This document shows, piece by piece, positions 10,705 through 21,480 of a stretch of DNA of 64,000 nucleotides. A model generated the notes under the pieces. That model did no database searches and was not told the origin of the DNA. It was given only the letters and a program-made list of their open reading frames with translations. Source of the DNA: Cladocopium goreaui (taxonomy: Eukaryota > Sar > Dinophyceae > Suessiales > Symbiodiniaceae); NCBI GenBank assembly GCA_947184155.2, contig CAMXCT020002690.1:25977-89976 (forward strand), read 5' to 3'. Made by a program: the position numbers and the translations under genes. Position 1 is the stretch's first letter, and the number at the start of each line of letters is the position of its first letter.

Positions 10705-11007
10705 GGTTAGGGGGAATCATCCCTCCAATGGCCGAAAGTTTCAGCTTGGTGAAATATGATCATTTACCAGATCATGATTGCAAGATTTCCTTTTAGAGAA
10801 ATGATTTAGAGATGAATTGAAATAAGTATATAGATTTAATGTCTAATAAATAATCATAATTATCTAAAGATAACTATCCCATTGGAGAACTGATGAGATG
10901 ATTCGAAAGTTGGGATGATTCGAAGATTTCCTTCATTTCGACAATATTCCCCATTTTAGAGTTTCCATTTCCATTTCCATCTCCCTTAAACTCTCCCGTT
11001 TAGAACC

Positions 11008-11085
11008 TCTGGAACCAATGGCGGTTCCAGGGAGTAGCTCCGGCTCCGAGCTGGTGACTGAGGTGCCAAGCCCGGGAAAGATGGG
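11008..11085 (+). CDS. Possible exon, unknown product
   Basis: Reads MAVPGSSSGSELVTEVPSPG in a GC-rich block that starts near CTGGAACCAATGG. Boundaries not resolved. Confidence 0.3.
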
Positions 11086-11364
11086 GTTTTTGACCAAAAA
11101 AACATAGGAGATAGGTCAAAAGCTATGTCTCTCCTTAATGAATTGGGGGCACCAACATCCAATAACAGCCAGCTATGCAGATTGCTTATTGGAAGCGGCA
11201 GTGCTGGTGATCACCAGCAAAATGACTAAGAACAACAGATGTGACCACCATGAAGCCCAAACCTTTAGGTAGATGCTGGCAGTCTAAAAGCAAGTTACTG
11301 AAAACAGCTGCACACTGACTGATGGCACTGGAAATTGGATCCTAACTTCCTTTGTGTGCCAAGG

Positions 11365-11499
11365 ATGACAGCGAAGAAGATGTTTCTGCCAAAGCTGCAG
11401 AATCGGAGGCGACGATCTTCCGCCGTGGGAAAATCCTCGGGGATTTTCCATCGGAGCTTGGGGCTTCGGAAATCTTCGCTTTGCGCCTACTCCTTGCCG
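11365..11499 (+). CDS. Internal exon, acidic then hydrophobic, unknown product
   Basis: An AG at 11363-11364 opens phase 0: DDSEEDVSAKAAESEATIFR, then RGKILGDFPSELG and ASEIFALRLLLA, ending before GGTCATATCC. The overlapping + frame is poorer. An acidic linker followed by a possible membrane-facing helix can be seen; family unknown. Confidence 0.55.
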
Positions 11500-12444
11500 G
11501 TCATATCCTGTACTGTAAAAGATTATAAAAGCTACATGGATACATCATGATACATCTGTATAAGTCTACCCATTTCTGTTCGTGAAATCTGAGTTCCAAA
11601 GCTGGTCACAGATGTGCCTCCGTGTCAGGCAAGCGATGCCTCCTTGGCTCAACAGTCAGAAGCTGAAATCAGTTGGAAGCGAGTTCAAACTGGCGAAGAT
11701 GGACATGAACATCATTAGTTAATAGTAATCCCCAAAAAATAGAAAAGTTAATCATCACCATTTTAGGATTGGTTTTCATACTTTTTCTATCTTTTTGTTG
11801 GATTGCTATATTTGCATGTATTTTTTGGTAGTGAATCTGAATCTGCTGATCCCTGGATTCCAAAGCTCGGATCTTTGGCTACATTTTGATGTGGCTGACA
11901 AAAGAATCCCAATTAAATTGCAGAAAAGCTCTAGAAGACCATAGAAACCCGCAGAAGGCCAGATTTTTTCTCGGATTTTGGTAGGTAAAGCTCCGCATTT
12001 TCTTGGCTGGTCTCCCAATGGATGGTGTCCTTGATCTCGATGAATTCGAGGTTGGAGCCTTCGATCCCTCGAAGTGACTCGCAGGGAAGGGGAGAGACCC
12101 GTTTTTGAGGTACCGAAAGTTGGTGTTCGTTACGGCCGTTACGGTTTCGCTGTGGGAAACCTTGGAGCTACCAGATTCACCGAGGTAGCTCCCGCAAAGC
12201 ACGTCCGCGCCTGATGTGTTTTTGTGGAACATCATTTCCAGATTGGTTGCAATGTTTTTGTTGGAAATCATGATGATATCAACATTAATGGATATTTCCA
12301 TGGTATTTCATGTTAATCGTTGGTTGATGGGATTATTTCCATGGATATTTCCATGTGTTTCGTAGTTCATGGTTGAGTTCCCAACACAAAAAAACAACAT
12401 ACGACCTGCTCTTCCTCACTACTCAAATCCTCCAATGCTCCCAG

Positions 12445-12511
12445 GACCCGGCTACGTCGAGTTGGCCGTCACTGCGTGAGGTCCTCAAGTGTGGCCTTGC
12501 TGAACGGCTTG
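12445..12511 (+). CDS. Internal exon, unknown product
   Basis: CTCCCAG acceptor; frame DPATSSWPSLREVLKCGLAE then RL before GGTGACT. Family unknown. Confidence 0.4.
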
Positions 12512-12597
12512 GTGACTTTTGGTTCCAAAATGGGATGAGATTTTCTATACCATCCTGGGCTTAGTTTGCGTTTTTTTGAGGAACATCCCAATGTTCC

Positions 12598-12679
12598 ATG
12601 GCTTCCGTTAAAGAGCTTCGTGATTTCGTGACCGAATCGCCGAGGTCACACGTCTTCTGTGAAATCTGGGAAGCTGCAG
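12598..12679 (+). CDS. Internal exon, unknown product
   Basis: Frame MASVKELRDFVTESPRSHVF then CEIWEAA, ending GCTGCAG before GTGCCATGG. The ATG may be internal. A minus-strand open frame overlaps (12561-12836) but has no comparable splice context. Family unknown. Confidence 0.45.
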
Positions 12680-13284
12680 GTGCCATGGGGATTGGTCGGA
12701 TCTCTGCTCCCAGGTTCTTCACGCTTGTGATAAATACAAGAGACTTAGTAATTCGATGTCTATGTCCAAGGGTGGCTTGTTGGAATCCCCGAAAATGGAA
12801 TCTGAAAGAATCTGAAAGCTGATGGTGATTCACCACATTTCTGGATAGGCTTCCTATCCAGGGTTGGATCGAACTTCTGACATTTCCAGGTTCAGGAAGC
12901 TACAAGAAGTGGAAGCCTCAAAGAGTCTGAACATGGGGGATTTCTATACCAATTGCGTGCAATTTTAGGACTTCCTGCAGATGATAACCACAAGTAGACT
13001 TCAGGTTTTTCCCCCATGATTTTCCAGAGGAACCCGCATGAGATGGGGCTTCTCCGTCCCATTTTTCCGTGGATTTAATCGTTGCAATTCTTTGTGGATA
13101 TATGGGATTCACTTGCGTCTGTAGAAGAATAAGAACGCCCGGAAAAGTGGACAACTCCACACGAAAAGACATTCGGGTTTGAAACCTGTTCTCTGATCCT
13201 ATTCCCCTGGTTCCCAGAAAATGAATAGATTCAATAGATTCAATAGATTCAATCCTAAACCAAGGGGGAAGTGGTTTACTTCAG

Positions 13285-13389
13285 GCCCAAGGATCGAGGG
13301 CCCTGGCGCTTGGCGGCCAGTACCTGAGTCACCATCTTTTCAGTGGCCCCTTTTCGGGTCCTCCCCTGAGTCGACTCAGGTGCTTCCAC
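13285..13389 (+). CDS. Internal exon, unknown product
   Basis: TTCAG acceptor; phase-0 frame AQGSRALALGGQYLSHHLFS then GPFSGPPLSRLRCFH up to a GTAGCC donor. A second + frame is open to 13427, so the frame choice is moderate. Confidence 0.4.
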
Positions 13390-13586
13390 GTAGCCTGAGA
13401 ACGGCCTCAGGCAGTCAATGGCCTTAGCGTCTGATTTCAAGGACAAAGAGACAATCCATTTGCATCTCCCTAATCTCCTGACATTCTTGTTTTGACAAGA
13501 CTTTTCATGGACGTCTGAAATAGCTCCTGGGTCTGTTTCAGGCATGAGTTAGTAAAAGTCTTGTCGAAAACAGATGGGGGAAATAG

Positions 13587-13658
13587 ACAAAAGATTGAGA
13601 CCCTGGGCCAAGCTCAAAGCTCCTGAATTTGTATCAAAACTCAACGGTTGCGATATGG
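13587..13658 (+). CDS. Internal exon joined in phase across an introner
   Basis: Reads KRLRPWAKLKAPEFVSKLNG then CDM plus one base (G). The split codon is completed by AC at 13772 to give Asp, and the frame stays open. Basic N-terminal half; family unknown. Confidence 0.55.
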
Positions 13659-13771
13659 GTTTGTCTGAAAATGTCTGAAAATAGGGTAATCATCCCCCAA
13701 TTTGATGGTTTCAAACCATCCTTTCCCCCATTAGAATGCTGATTTTAGGGTGATAAATCCCCAATTCTCAG
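13659..13771 (+). mobile_element. Introner-like element, family B, equal to a complete intron
   Basis: A 113-base intron that begins GTTTGTCTGAAAATGTCTGA and ends CCCCAATTCTCAG. The left repeat appears duplicated (TCTGAAAATG TCTGAAAATA). The core contains ATCATCCCCCAATTTGATGG. GT and AG lie at the element ends. Confidence 0.7.
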
Positions 13772-13848
13772 ACACATCGCATGTTGCCCCTCCCATCTTG
13801 GATGAAGATCCACCCAGGCAGCAGCTGGATCGGAGGAGGCTTGGAGGA
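13772..13848 (+). CDS. Internal exon following family-B introner
   Basis: In the frame carried from 13658: TSHVAPPILDEDPPRQQLDR then RRLGG, with a stop at 13849. Two other + frames run open through this GC-rich block to about 14000, so a further exon may overlap it. Confidence 0.5.
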
Positions 13849-14019
13849 TGACGTCTCTGGCGGACTGCGGGGGAACCCGGGCCCAACCGTTGAGCCGAAG
13901 CGAAGCGATTTTTTTAGTGCCACTGAGGTCCAGCTCGGTGGCGGCTGCTGCCAGTGCAGAGGAGGTTTTGTTGGGGAAATCTGCAGGAACCCCCTATCTA
14001 TTTATTAAATTCTGTATGT

Positions 14020-14095
14020 ATGGTATGATATGGTATGGCATGGCATGGCACGGCACGGCATGGCATGGCATGGTATGGTATTATGGTACGGTATG
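14020..14095. repeat. TGGCA/TGGTA pentanucleotide repeat
   Basis: ATGGCATGGCATGGCACGGC-type repeats; frames through it are not genes. Confidence 0.85.
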
Positions 14096-14754
14096 TATAT
14101 TTGGTGGTAAACATCATGTTTCCATATGTTTCCTGTAACATTTTCGCTTCAACCAATCCATTGACGGATAGAACTTTGGACCCCAACTTAGACGATTTTC
14201 TCAGACGAAAATTGTAGGTCTCAAATTGTGGTCACCATTTCCTCATTTTCAAACATGGTCCGTAACAAACTTAAGACCCTCAAATAGACATCAGATACTT
14301 TTCATCCCAGAGAGTCGCACGTGTGTGGAGGATGCGGGCGTGCATTTCAACCAGTTGCAGGAGGCATTGGACAAACCATGGTGCCATGGTTGACAGCAAA
14401 CCATGGCGTGTTGTACGCCAGGGTTTCCCTAGAGTCGATCAACTTCAGCGCCACAGATCCAGTTGGTTGAAAAAATGGCTGTGAAGCCTCTGAGTTTTGC
14501 CTCGTCGAGCTCGCTTCAGTTGGTCCATGGTGACGTCTTTCTGATCGCATTTGTGAGGCATATCTCAAACACAGGAAACTTCCATCATCTTCAATCGACT
14601 TGTTGCATTCATATTCAGCCTTTGGGACTTTGGGGGCCGTCCAAATTTGCAGAAAGCTAGTGCCATTCAAAATCAGTATGCCCTCGCAATTCCTAGAATG
14701 GACCGCCCAAAGAAGTAGGGATGGGTAAAATCCTTGAATTTTCCCCATATTTTG

Positions 14755-14815
14755 AGGAACCAAGCGGCTTGAGAGGCTGTTGTGGCCTTTCGAAGCCGAG
14801 AGTCATGGCGGTCTC
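14755..14815 (+). CDS. Possible exon, unknown product
   Basis: Frame GTKRLERLLWPFEAESHGGL with a stop at the end. The opposite strand is also open. Other GC-richer patches at 14440-14600 and 15030-15130 have ambiguous frames. Confidence 0.3.
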
Positions 14816-15850
14816 TTTTGACACAGCACCTTGATGTTTCGAAGATCTCTGGGGTCAGGAGTGGGAAAAAAACCCAACAAACGCCCTGAAGAATTTTGGC
14901 GCTTAAGTTCGGACACATTGACCTGGAGGTCATTTGACCACCATGATGGGTGACAGTCATAGCCTGCTCTCAGGAACCACATTTGGTACTTCTTGTCACA
15001 GGGGAGATCCCTGCATGTCCACAGCTTAGTTTGGGGCAGTCCGAGCTTTGACTACTTCGACTGCTTTGGAGAGACAAGTGCGTCAGTGAAAACAGCTGCT
15101 TGAATCACCATGGAAGTGCCACTTTTCCTCGTTTTGCAGAAGGAGACTCGTGTTTTAACCGTGGAGTTTGCTCTGGTCTCACGTCTTTTAGGTGCTACTC
15201 TTGAACCAGTCACCCGTGCGGGTCATCACCAACCTCTTGATCTTTGAGAATCGCACCAAGGTTGGAAATCCTGCAAACCATGGGTCAGTGTGATGAGTTT
15301 GATGGGACCAGAAGACATGGGTAGAACGTGCCTGAAGCAAGTTTGGCCCCCCTTGGGATGCGGTTTTGTCATCATGACATGGACATGCTGTTGAATCGAA
15401 CTCCGCAACCCTGGACATCCAAAAACTGAAGTGACATGAATTACATATGTTTGTGAAGTGCTAGCCAGGGAACCGTTGAACCGTGGTTTCAACAATTAAT
15501 TCATAGAATAGAATCAGAATAGCGGTAAAAAAAAATAGTGACCAGAAAAAAAACACAGCCAAATCCACAGCGAAATCCCATGGCTTTCCCTAGGATTGGG
15601 ATCTTCATCCGCCCATTTCAGGGGATTGCTGATCCCGTGGCCCAACCTTTAAGTGATTTGTGTGCTGTGACCATGTAGAGATCTGAATTTATATATGTCT
15701 AGTGTCTCTATATATGTCTATATATATAGTCTATATCAGTTCATACAGATTTTATACGACAGATAGACATATACAGACTATGGACACTAGACATCACATA
15801 CAGATAGACACATCATATGTAGACATATTTCTCGAAAAACAGAAGGTAAG

Positions 15851-15950
15851 ATGATGTGAGCTTGGTAGAGAAATTCGAGATCTTCGCTCTGCAGGCTGCG
15901 GCCCTGTGCGCGCTGAATGATTGGAACCCAAAGCAGCGAACCGAGATCAA
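15851..15950 (+). CDS. Internal exon, unknown product
   Basis: After AG at 15849-15850 the frame is DDVSLVEKFEIFALQAAALC then ALNDWNPKQRTEIND before GTGGGGGT. A long amphipathic helix rich in Ala/Leu. It is the only good frame here. Family unknown. Confidence 0.55.
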
Positions 15951-15974
15951 CGATGTGGGGGTCAAGTCAGAGAT

Positions 15975-16150
15975 TTAATTGGGGTTTAATGGGATTTGAT
16001 TAATGGGGTTTAATGGGATTTAATGAGATTTATATATTGAGATTTAATGGTTACTTAATGGTTACTTCATGGTGACTAAATGGGATTTATGATGATTTGG
16101 GGGTTTCTTAAGTCATGAGGGATCTCAAGTCGTCACCATAGGTTGTTTCA
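15975..16150. repeat. TTTAATGGGATTTAAT repeats and a partial family A element
   Basis: GGGATTTAATGG-like units at 15975-16085, then GGGGGTTTCTTAAGTCATGAGGGATC, which resembles the left end of family A. No right end is visible. Confidence 0.5.
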
Positions 16151-16193
16151 ATACTCAGTCATGATCATCCATGACGATTGGATGGGACGGGAT

Positions 16194-16616
16194 TTAGAGA
16201 ATCCAACTTGGGAATTTTGAACACGGGGGTCTTGTGACTGGGGGGACAAATGGGGACACAGTTTCACATCCTTTTCCAAGAGCGGACTTAGACATTTTCA
16301 ACTTCTTCGTTTGGCTTCGCCGATACTCACACTGGGACCCTGGGTTTATCTCCCAAACATGTCTGCCCCGGAAGTTTTTATATGTTTTTATGCCATCTCT
16401 GAGGCAGCTCCCATTGCTGACACTTTTTCTGGGTTTGCGATTTCGCGAGCTTGATGAGCGCGCCCTTTGGGATGGGGATGGCTTGGATGGGATCGGTTTT
16501 TTCATGGCGCTTTCGTCAAAGTGGATCGCCAATGAGCTATTTGATGGGGGTACTGTAGGCTCATGCAACCAGGTGCTTTTCGGAGTTCTACTTTTTGACA
16601 CATCATGATAGATCAT
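16194..16616. other. Region open on both strands for about 400 bases
   Basis: The + strand carries a 124-codon frame with hydrophobic patches. The minus strand carries a 140-codon frame rich in Ser/Lys/Arg. At least one is the antisense shadow of the other. No splice context or family decides which, if either, is real. Confidence 0.4.
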
Positions 16617-16619
16617 GTT

Positions 16620-16762
16620 TCATATGATATATATACTGTATATATAATATAATATATCTAATTAGATATATAATATAATATCTAATTATATATAATTATA
16701 TATAATTAGATATATAATGTAATATGTAATTATAGTTATATATATATATATATATATATTTG
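16620..16762. repeat. AT-rich palindromic microsatellite
   Basis: TATATAATTAGATATATAAT repeats; no gene. Confidence 0.8.
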
Positions 16763-16867
16763 CACATACTATCATCCCAGATGTTGTTGTGTTCGAGTCA
16801 CATCCAAAAATGAGGTCATCTATTTGGGCATCACCCCCAAAAGAAGTCAGTTTTTTTTTCCTGGAAG

Positions 16868-16965
16868 GTGTGATGCCACCGGGTGATGATGAGAGCCCAG
16901 TCCCTCAAAGAGGCTTTGATATCTACTTTGGGGATCTTCGGTGCATAGATAACATCAATATGGAG
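16868..16965 (+). CDS. Internal exon ending at an introner
   Basis: Reads VMPPGDDESPVPQRGFDIYF then GDLRCIDNINME, in phase 0 at its end (ATG GAG). The following GTTTCC opens a family A element. Family unknown. Confidence 0.5.
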
Positions 16966-17071
16966 GTTTCCTAAAATGGGGTTACCGGGTACTCCAAGTC
17001 ACCATGGCTTTCAATACGAACATGGTCAAAATGGTCTACTGACTTGGATGATTTGGGGTAGCCCATTTTAG
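16966..17071 (+). mobile_element. Introner-like element, family A, equal to a complete intron
   Basis: 106 bases, starting GTTTCCTAAAATGGGGTTACC and ending GGGTAGCCCATTTTAG. The outer ends AGGTTTCCTAAAATGGGG and CCCATTTTAGGACACC are inverted repeats. GT and AG sit in the repeats. Confidence 0.65.
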
Positions 17072-17122
17072 GACACCCCCTATATAATCCTATATATCCA
17101 ATATACAGATCATATCAATAGA
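17072..17122 (+). CDS. Short reading frame after the introner, possibly a C-terminus
   Basis: In phase from 16965 it reads DTPYIILYIQYTDHINR and meets TAA at 17123-17125. It is AT-rich and weak as coding sequence. Confidence 0.3.
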
Positions 17123-17579
17123 TAAGTGCCTGGTGAGGCCAGGGATGGCGATAAACAAACATATCCGTCAAAACGGGTCCTCCATCATTCGAATCACTAT
17201 CAAGCTGTAAAATATCCGAAAAAGATATCCCTATTTGCTATATATTAGAAATAAATCATTCTCCACACCATTCCCCTTAACTGCGAATTCTGTACCAATA
17301 TCCCCAGTTATCCCTCTGTTTAGTATTGGGTTCGGTGTACAATGCTCCCTCCCTATGAAAAAATCACCCAGAAACGCATGGCTAAATCGTATTGGATCGA
17401 TCTATTTTGTTTGGGCCACACTTTAAATTTAAGCCCCTAGATCAGTTGCTTCAAAAAACCTATCCAACTATAGATATATCATGAATTATCATGATATATC
17501 CACTGTAAACGCTATATTTATCCTGGTTATTTCTGCCAACTGACCTATCTGCTGTTCGGGGGCCCACCTGGTTTCCGAG

Positions 17580-17757
17580 CCCCCACACCTGTCTGAATTC
17601 TCCGGAACACCACCAGGATTCGGCAAAGTCTCGGTCTTTTACGCCCGGACCAGGACTAGCTCTGATTGTGGGAGGTCGCACCTTCGGGGAATGGATCACC
17701 AGGAATGGCTCACCCTGTTTCAGCCTAGATTCGTTTGCTGCACATGTTCCCTTCAGC
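17580..17757 (+). CDS. Internal exon, unknown product
   Basis: After AG at 17578-17579, phase 0: PPHLSEFSGTPPGFGKVSVF, then YARTRTSSDCGRSHLRG and a cysteine-containing end (RFVCCTCSLQ). The frame is open beyond, to about 17810. The minus strand is also open (17460-17825) with lower-quality composition. Family unknown. Confidence 0.45.
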
Positions 17758-18530
17758 TGAGGAGATGCAAGGCTGCCAGATGGTTGGGAACTTATTTTCC
17801 ATAAGGATGGATGCATCAGCGACATAGCCAGGCAATTTTTTTAGCCGAAAGGATGTGAGATGGTGAGACGTTGATGGAATGTGAAATGTCGTGTGAACAA
17901 CATGATGGAGATATAGTCTCAGAATCTTGGGTGATTGGGTATGAAGTTTCGAAGAAGTCGCGGCGCTGAACTTTCAAACCAAGCATATCGAGAGACTGGC
18001 AGCGTTGTGATTAGTACTGACATGGTTGGTGGGTAGATCATCAAAACATTTGCAGATCCAACACCAAATGGAAAACCTTCTTGCCATTTCTCATGTATAT
18101 ATAGATTTTCTTCACCGTAGGACTGCGGGGTATGCAGCAATCGCTGAGAACGTCAACCATGGGACAAAAAGCCAGGTCATGGATTTCATCCACGCTGGAT
18201 ATTCCTGTTCCAGCATGGTGTGCGACTGAGTCCACCCAAATGTCGACATGGTGCACCACTGCAAGCTGCGTCTGTTGGTGAAGATGTTTGGTTGTGGAAA
18301 TTATAAAAGCGCAAGGTTGATTTTTGCTGGTGAAATTCCCATGGTTTTCCCCATTTCAGTTGCTTCAATTTTCGTTGTTCTTTGTCGATCTCCACTTTTG
18401 ATGAGGATAACACCCCATTTTTTCTGTGTAAAAGTCCCTCATTTTTCACTCTTCCAAGCTCTTCCAAGCTCTTCCAAGCCTAAACACATCCTAAAACCTC
18501 CTAAACTCAGCAACTTTCACATTTTTGCAG

Positions 18531-18727
18531 ACTTCAATTCCCCTGACATCCCCCAACATTCCCCAACATTTCGGGTTAGGCTCCCCTGATCCCCCACTAG
18601 GCGTCGGCCTTCCATCCCTTGCCGATGAAAACCACGCGGCTGGCCGAGCTGCCGCAGCCGGCGGATGTGCCGTGCCGCCGGCGATTGTTGGGGCTGTTGG
18701 GGCAGGAAAAGCCGGGCAGCTGGGAAT
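18531..18727 (+). CDS. GC-rich probable exon, frame unresolved
   Basis: TTTTTGCAG acceptor. One frame gives an Ala/Gly-rich segment (DENHAAGRAAAAGGCAVPPA); another gives TTRLAELPQPADVPCRRRLL. Both run into a TATATA microsatellite at 18733. A 10-base unit, CTCTTCCAAG, is tandemly repeated at 18449-18479. Confidence 0.35.
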
Positions 18728-18732
18728 ATGGG

Positions 18733-18880
18733 GTATATATATATACATATACATATATATATATATATGTATAATAATTATATATATTTGTATATATATA
18801 TATATTATATAGAGATAATGTATATGATTGTATATGTAAATGTCATATATGTCATATTATATGTTGTAGATATGCATATG
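18733..18880. repeat. TATATA microsatellite
   Basis: TATACATATATATA repeats; no gene. Confidence 0.85.
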
Positions 18881-19130
18881 TATAGTATAGATATCTTATC
18901 AATAGCATTAAACAACCTCTAGAAACAATGGTTTAATAGAGGATTTACAATATCAATAGATTTATATATTGCCATGGTTATAACATGTTATCACCATTCA
19001 TATGGCAATGACGAGTCAACACCTATTAAAATTATTACCATGTTTTGGGGAACAACCAGCCATTAATGAGCTATTTTAGGGTACTATACCATCCGGGTCG
19101 GATTTTGACCCATCCCCCTTTTTTCAGCAG

Positions 19131-19200
19131 GGGATCTCTTCCCGCCAGGCACTTGCCTCCGGATCGCAGCTTCGTTTCAAGATTATTGGCCACATCCCCG
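19131..19200 (+). CDS. Internal exon, unknown product
   Basis: After TTTTTTCAGCAG, phase 0: GISSRQALASGSQLRFKIIG then HIP plus one base, ending before GTGATT. It joins 19322 in phase (split codon GAA). Family unknown. Confidence 0.5.
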
Positions 19201-19321
19201 GTGATTCATGATTTACTGATACTGTACTCATTTTGGCGAGTGGATCTAACAAATGGATCAAAACCCTTAAAAAAACACAGCAAAACTGATCAAAACCTAT
19301 GATAACCTATCCATTTTTCAG

Positions 19322-19428
19322 AAAAATGTCCCAGTTTGCTACCAGGAACAGGCTATGCAGTTCGTGACACGTTTGGTGCCGTGGCTCAGTTTCTCAATGG
19401 ACGCTGGCTGCAATGTTGGGGTCCAAAC
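19322..19428 (+). CDS. Internal exon, unknown product
   Basis: In phase from 19200: KCPSLLPGTGYAVRDTFGAV then AQFLNGRWLQCWGPN, before GTAGTC. A second frame (VPVCYQEQAMQF...) is also open, but the phase match favours the first. Family unknown. Confidence 0.45.
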
Positions 19429-19580
19429 GTAGTCTTAGAATGAGTATGTGTATGGGTTTTGGGATGGTTTGGTCATTTTGAGTCTTCAGCTGTCGAAATT
19501 TGTGTTTTCTTTTTCAAAAAATTCCACAGTTTATCCTTATAATTTATAACTTATTCCTGAGCACAAGGCATGAATTCCAG

Positions 19581-19662
19581 GAAGCTTCGCTGAGATCCTT
19601 TCCAAAATTTGCCCCTGGCGCCGTCATCAAGGAAGTTTTGCATGAAGCAGCAGTTTCAAGAA
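19581..19662 (+). CDS. Internal exon, unknown product
   Basis: ATTCCAG acceptor, phase 0: EASLRSFPKFAPGAVIKEVL then HEAAVSRI and a stop at the edge. Family unknown. Confidence 0.45.
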
Positions 19663-19786
19663 TTTAGATCCAGTGAGGTTCCTTCAACGAGAACCACCCG
19701 AAGACTATCCTAAGATATCCTAAGCCTTTCTTATTTTTCGGTGGTCCTGTTTGAACATCTACCAGCCATTGCCGCCCTTTTCACGG

Positions 19787-19856
19787 CCGGGACTTGTTTC
19801 TCACCATGATCGCTGAAGCCGTGGACGTCTCAGAGGCAGAGGCGCACCGGTGGTGG
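19787..19856 (+). CDS. Possible exon, unknown product
   Basis: Frame DLFLTMIAEAVDVSEAEAHR, then WW and a stop. Short; boundaries not resolved. Confidence 0.3.
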
Positions 19857-19867
19857 TGATGTTTGTG

Positions 19868-20060
19868 AGTTAGTTGGTTGGTTATTTAAATCCAATTCAC
19901 ATTTTTTATTTATGAACTTTCATGTCTTTAGCTAGATAGTTAGTTAATTAATTCGGGAGATAGATAGTTAGTTAATGAGTTAGTTAGTTAGTTAGTTAAT
20001 TAATTAGTTACTTAGTCAATTAATTCCTCAGGTAAATAGTTGGTTCTTTGGTTCTGCAGC
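19868..20060. repeat. GTTAGTTAGTTAATTAATT tetranucleotide repeats
   Basis: Repeats of TTAG/TTAA; no gene. Confidence 0.8.
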
Positions 20061-20400
20061 TTAATTACTATTTTTTTTTTGGAACCACTTCCGTGACGCG
20101 CAGATGAAACGGAGCTTTGGTGGGTCATTGGGTCATTTTTCCTGGGTAAATGATGGGAATTGGATTGGGTGAATCATCCCAGACTCTTGGGTATAGGGGT
20201 TTACTTCCAGGCAGTTTTTCCATGAGGAACATGATTTTCTAAAACCATTGGACCATTGGATGTTGGCGCACTTTTTGTTGGGCAACATATTCCATACATA
20301 CTCTGTTGCATGATCTATTCTTGTACCTGTTTTCGGGAAAGTCTTGGCCGGTGCGGATAGCTTTGGTTCAGCAGGGATCATGAAATCTGCCAATCTGCAG

Positions 20401-20561
20401 AAGTCGCTATCGTGAAAGGATCTTCGCTATCTGAAGGATGTGTTGAATGTGTTGAGTCTATTCCATCTCCGATTCCCTTTGGCGAAACCACGCTAAGCTC
20501 GCCTCGCAGATCGAAGAATCGGTCCTCAGAGTTAAACTGTCGATGCTGCGTCGTTAAATAG
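20401..20561 (+). CDS. Likely terminal exon of the first gene
   Basis: CAATCTGCAG acceptor at 20400. The frame reads VAIVKGSSLSEGCVECVESI, then a Ser/Pro/Arg segment and CRCCVVK, and stops at TAG 20559-20561. The next supported coding start is the ATG at 20939 on the same strand, so this would be the 3' end of the upstream gene. Cys-rich tail; family unknown. I see no polyadenylation signal, and dinoflagellates usually lack a clear one. Confidence 0.45.
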
Positions 20562-20938
20562 CCTTATGGCAGCCTAAGCAGCCTGACCAACATGATACCA
20601 AACATGATGCCAAGATATGTGCCATGGTCAAGTTATACGGGTTTCCTACTGGTCCTTGGTGGATGGTCATCCATTTGAAAATGGGGATTTGTTGATTAAC
20701 CAGGCCATTTTTTTCAGGGCTTCCATGAAATGGGATGACCATAAACAAGAAAAACGATTAATATCAGATATGATCATATCATATCATATCACTATATCCC
20801 AATTGCATCCCCCCCAAAAATGCTTGAAACATCCCCAGAACTGGAATCAGTCGGACTGGTTTAGGGAAAATCTTTACCAAAAAACCATCAAGTTTTCCTT
20901 AAACCAATCCAACTGATGTAACATTGCCGGTGGGCCGA
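20562..20938. other. Probable intergenic spacer, 377 bases
   Basis: It lies between the stop at 20561 and the ATG at 20939. It contains TATGTGCCATGGTCAAG (20616-20632), which matches the inverted ends of the element at 39663-39808, and ATCATATCATATCAT at 20770-20790. Several AG dinucleotides before 20939 could serve as spliced-leader acceptors; no leader relic is seen. Confidence 0.4.
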
Positions 20939-21045
20939 ATGGTGCCATGGTGGTGCCGCGGTGCCCTCGCTGCCTTGGTCCTACTGGGCCCCGAGATCGC
21001 TGCAGACCGCCCCGAGGATATCGAGGGGAGCTCGGAGTCTTGGAC
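20939..21045 (+). CDS. First exon with signal-peptide-like N-terminus
   Basis: ATG at 20939 opens MVPWWCRGALAALVLLGPEI followed by AADRPEDIEGSSES. The pattern is a short N-region with Arg, a hydrophobic core (ALAALVLLG) and a small-residue site near AA-DR, as in a cleavable signal peptide or a membrane anchor. The exon ends before GTGGAAC; reading on meets a stop at once, so splicing is required. The product is probably secreted or in the endomembrane system. A longer overlapping frame (20961-21176) lacks these features. Family unknown. Confidence 0.5.
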
Positions 21046-21359
21046 GTGGAACTGAGATGTCTGGAGAAATTCTGATGACCTCGCTGTTCTCCCTCACTAA
21101 TCTCACTAGAATGGTGGTGAATGAGAGAAATGATCCACTGGTTGGTGCCTCAATTCAGGTTGGTGAAGTAGTATAGTTCAGTTCATCGATAGAAAATCCA
21201 AGGAAGATCCCAGGAACATCCATGGAATATCCTGGCTCTTTTTGAGGCTTTGCCCTTGAACATTGATTTTTTTTATCCAAGTTGACGGGGATTTAAAATG
21301 GGATGTTTGATGGGATATAATGTTTTCAAGAATTATATAATGTTATTGTTTTTTTTTGG

Positions 21360-21480
21360 ATGTTTGTCTGAGAATTGTGGAACACACACACATGCATGGG
21401 AATTTAAATCTCATCTAATTGAGAAAATGATTACTTTAACCATGGGATGGAATTACAGGGATACCCCATTTTCAAACAAA
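21360..21480. repeat. Family B-like element, decayed
   Basis: Left TGTTTGTCTGAGAATTGTGG and right GGGATACCCCATTTTCAAACAAACC are inverted repeats. The right AG has become AA, so it is not a self-sufficient intron now. Confidence 0.5.

Noticed and set aside
11879-12301. 140-codon minus-strand frame
   Set aside because: It has no splice context, and + frames over the same bases look at least as coding (for example VGVRYGRYGFAVGNLG). Neither could be settled, so no exon is annotated.
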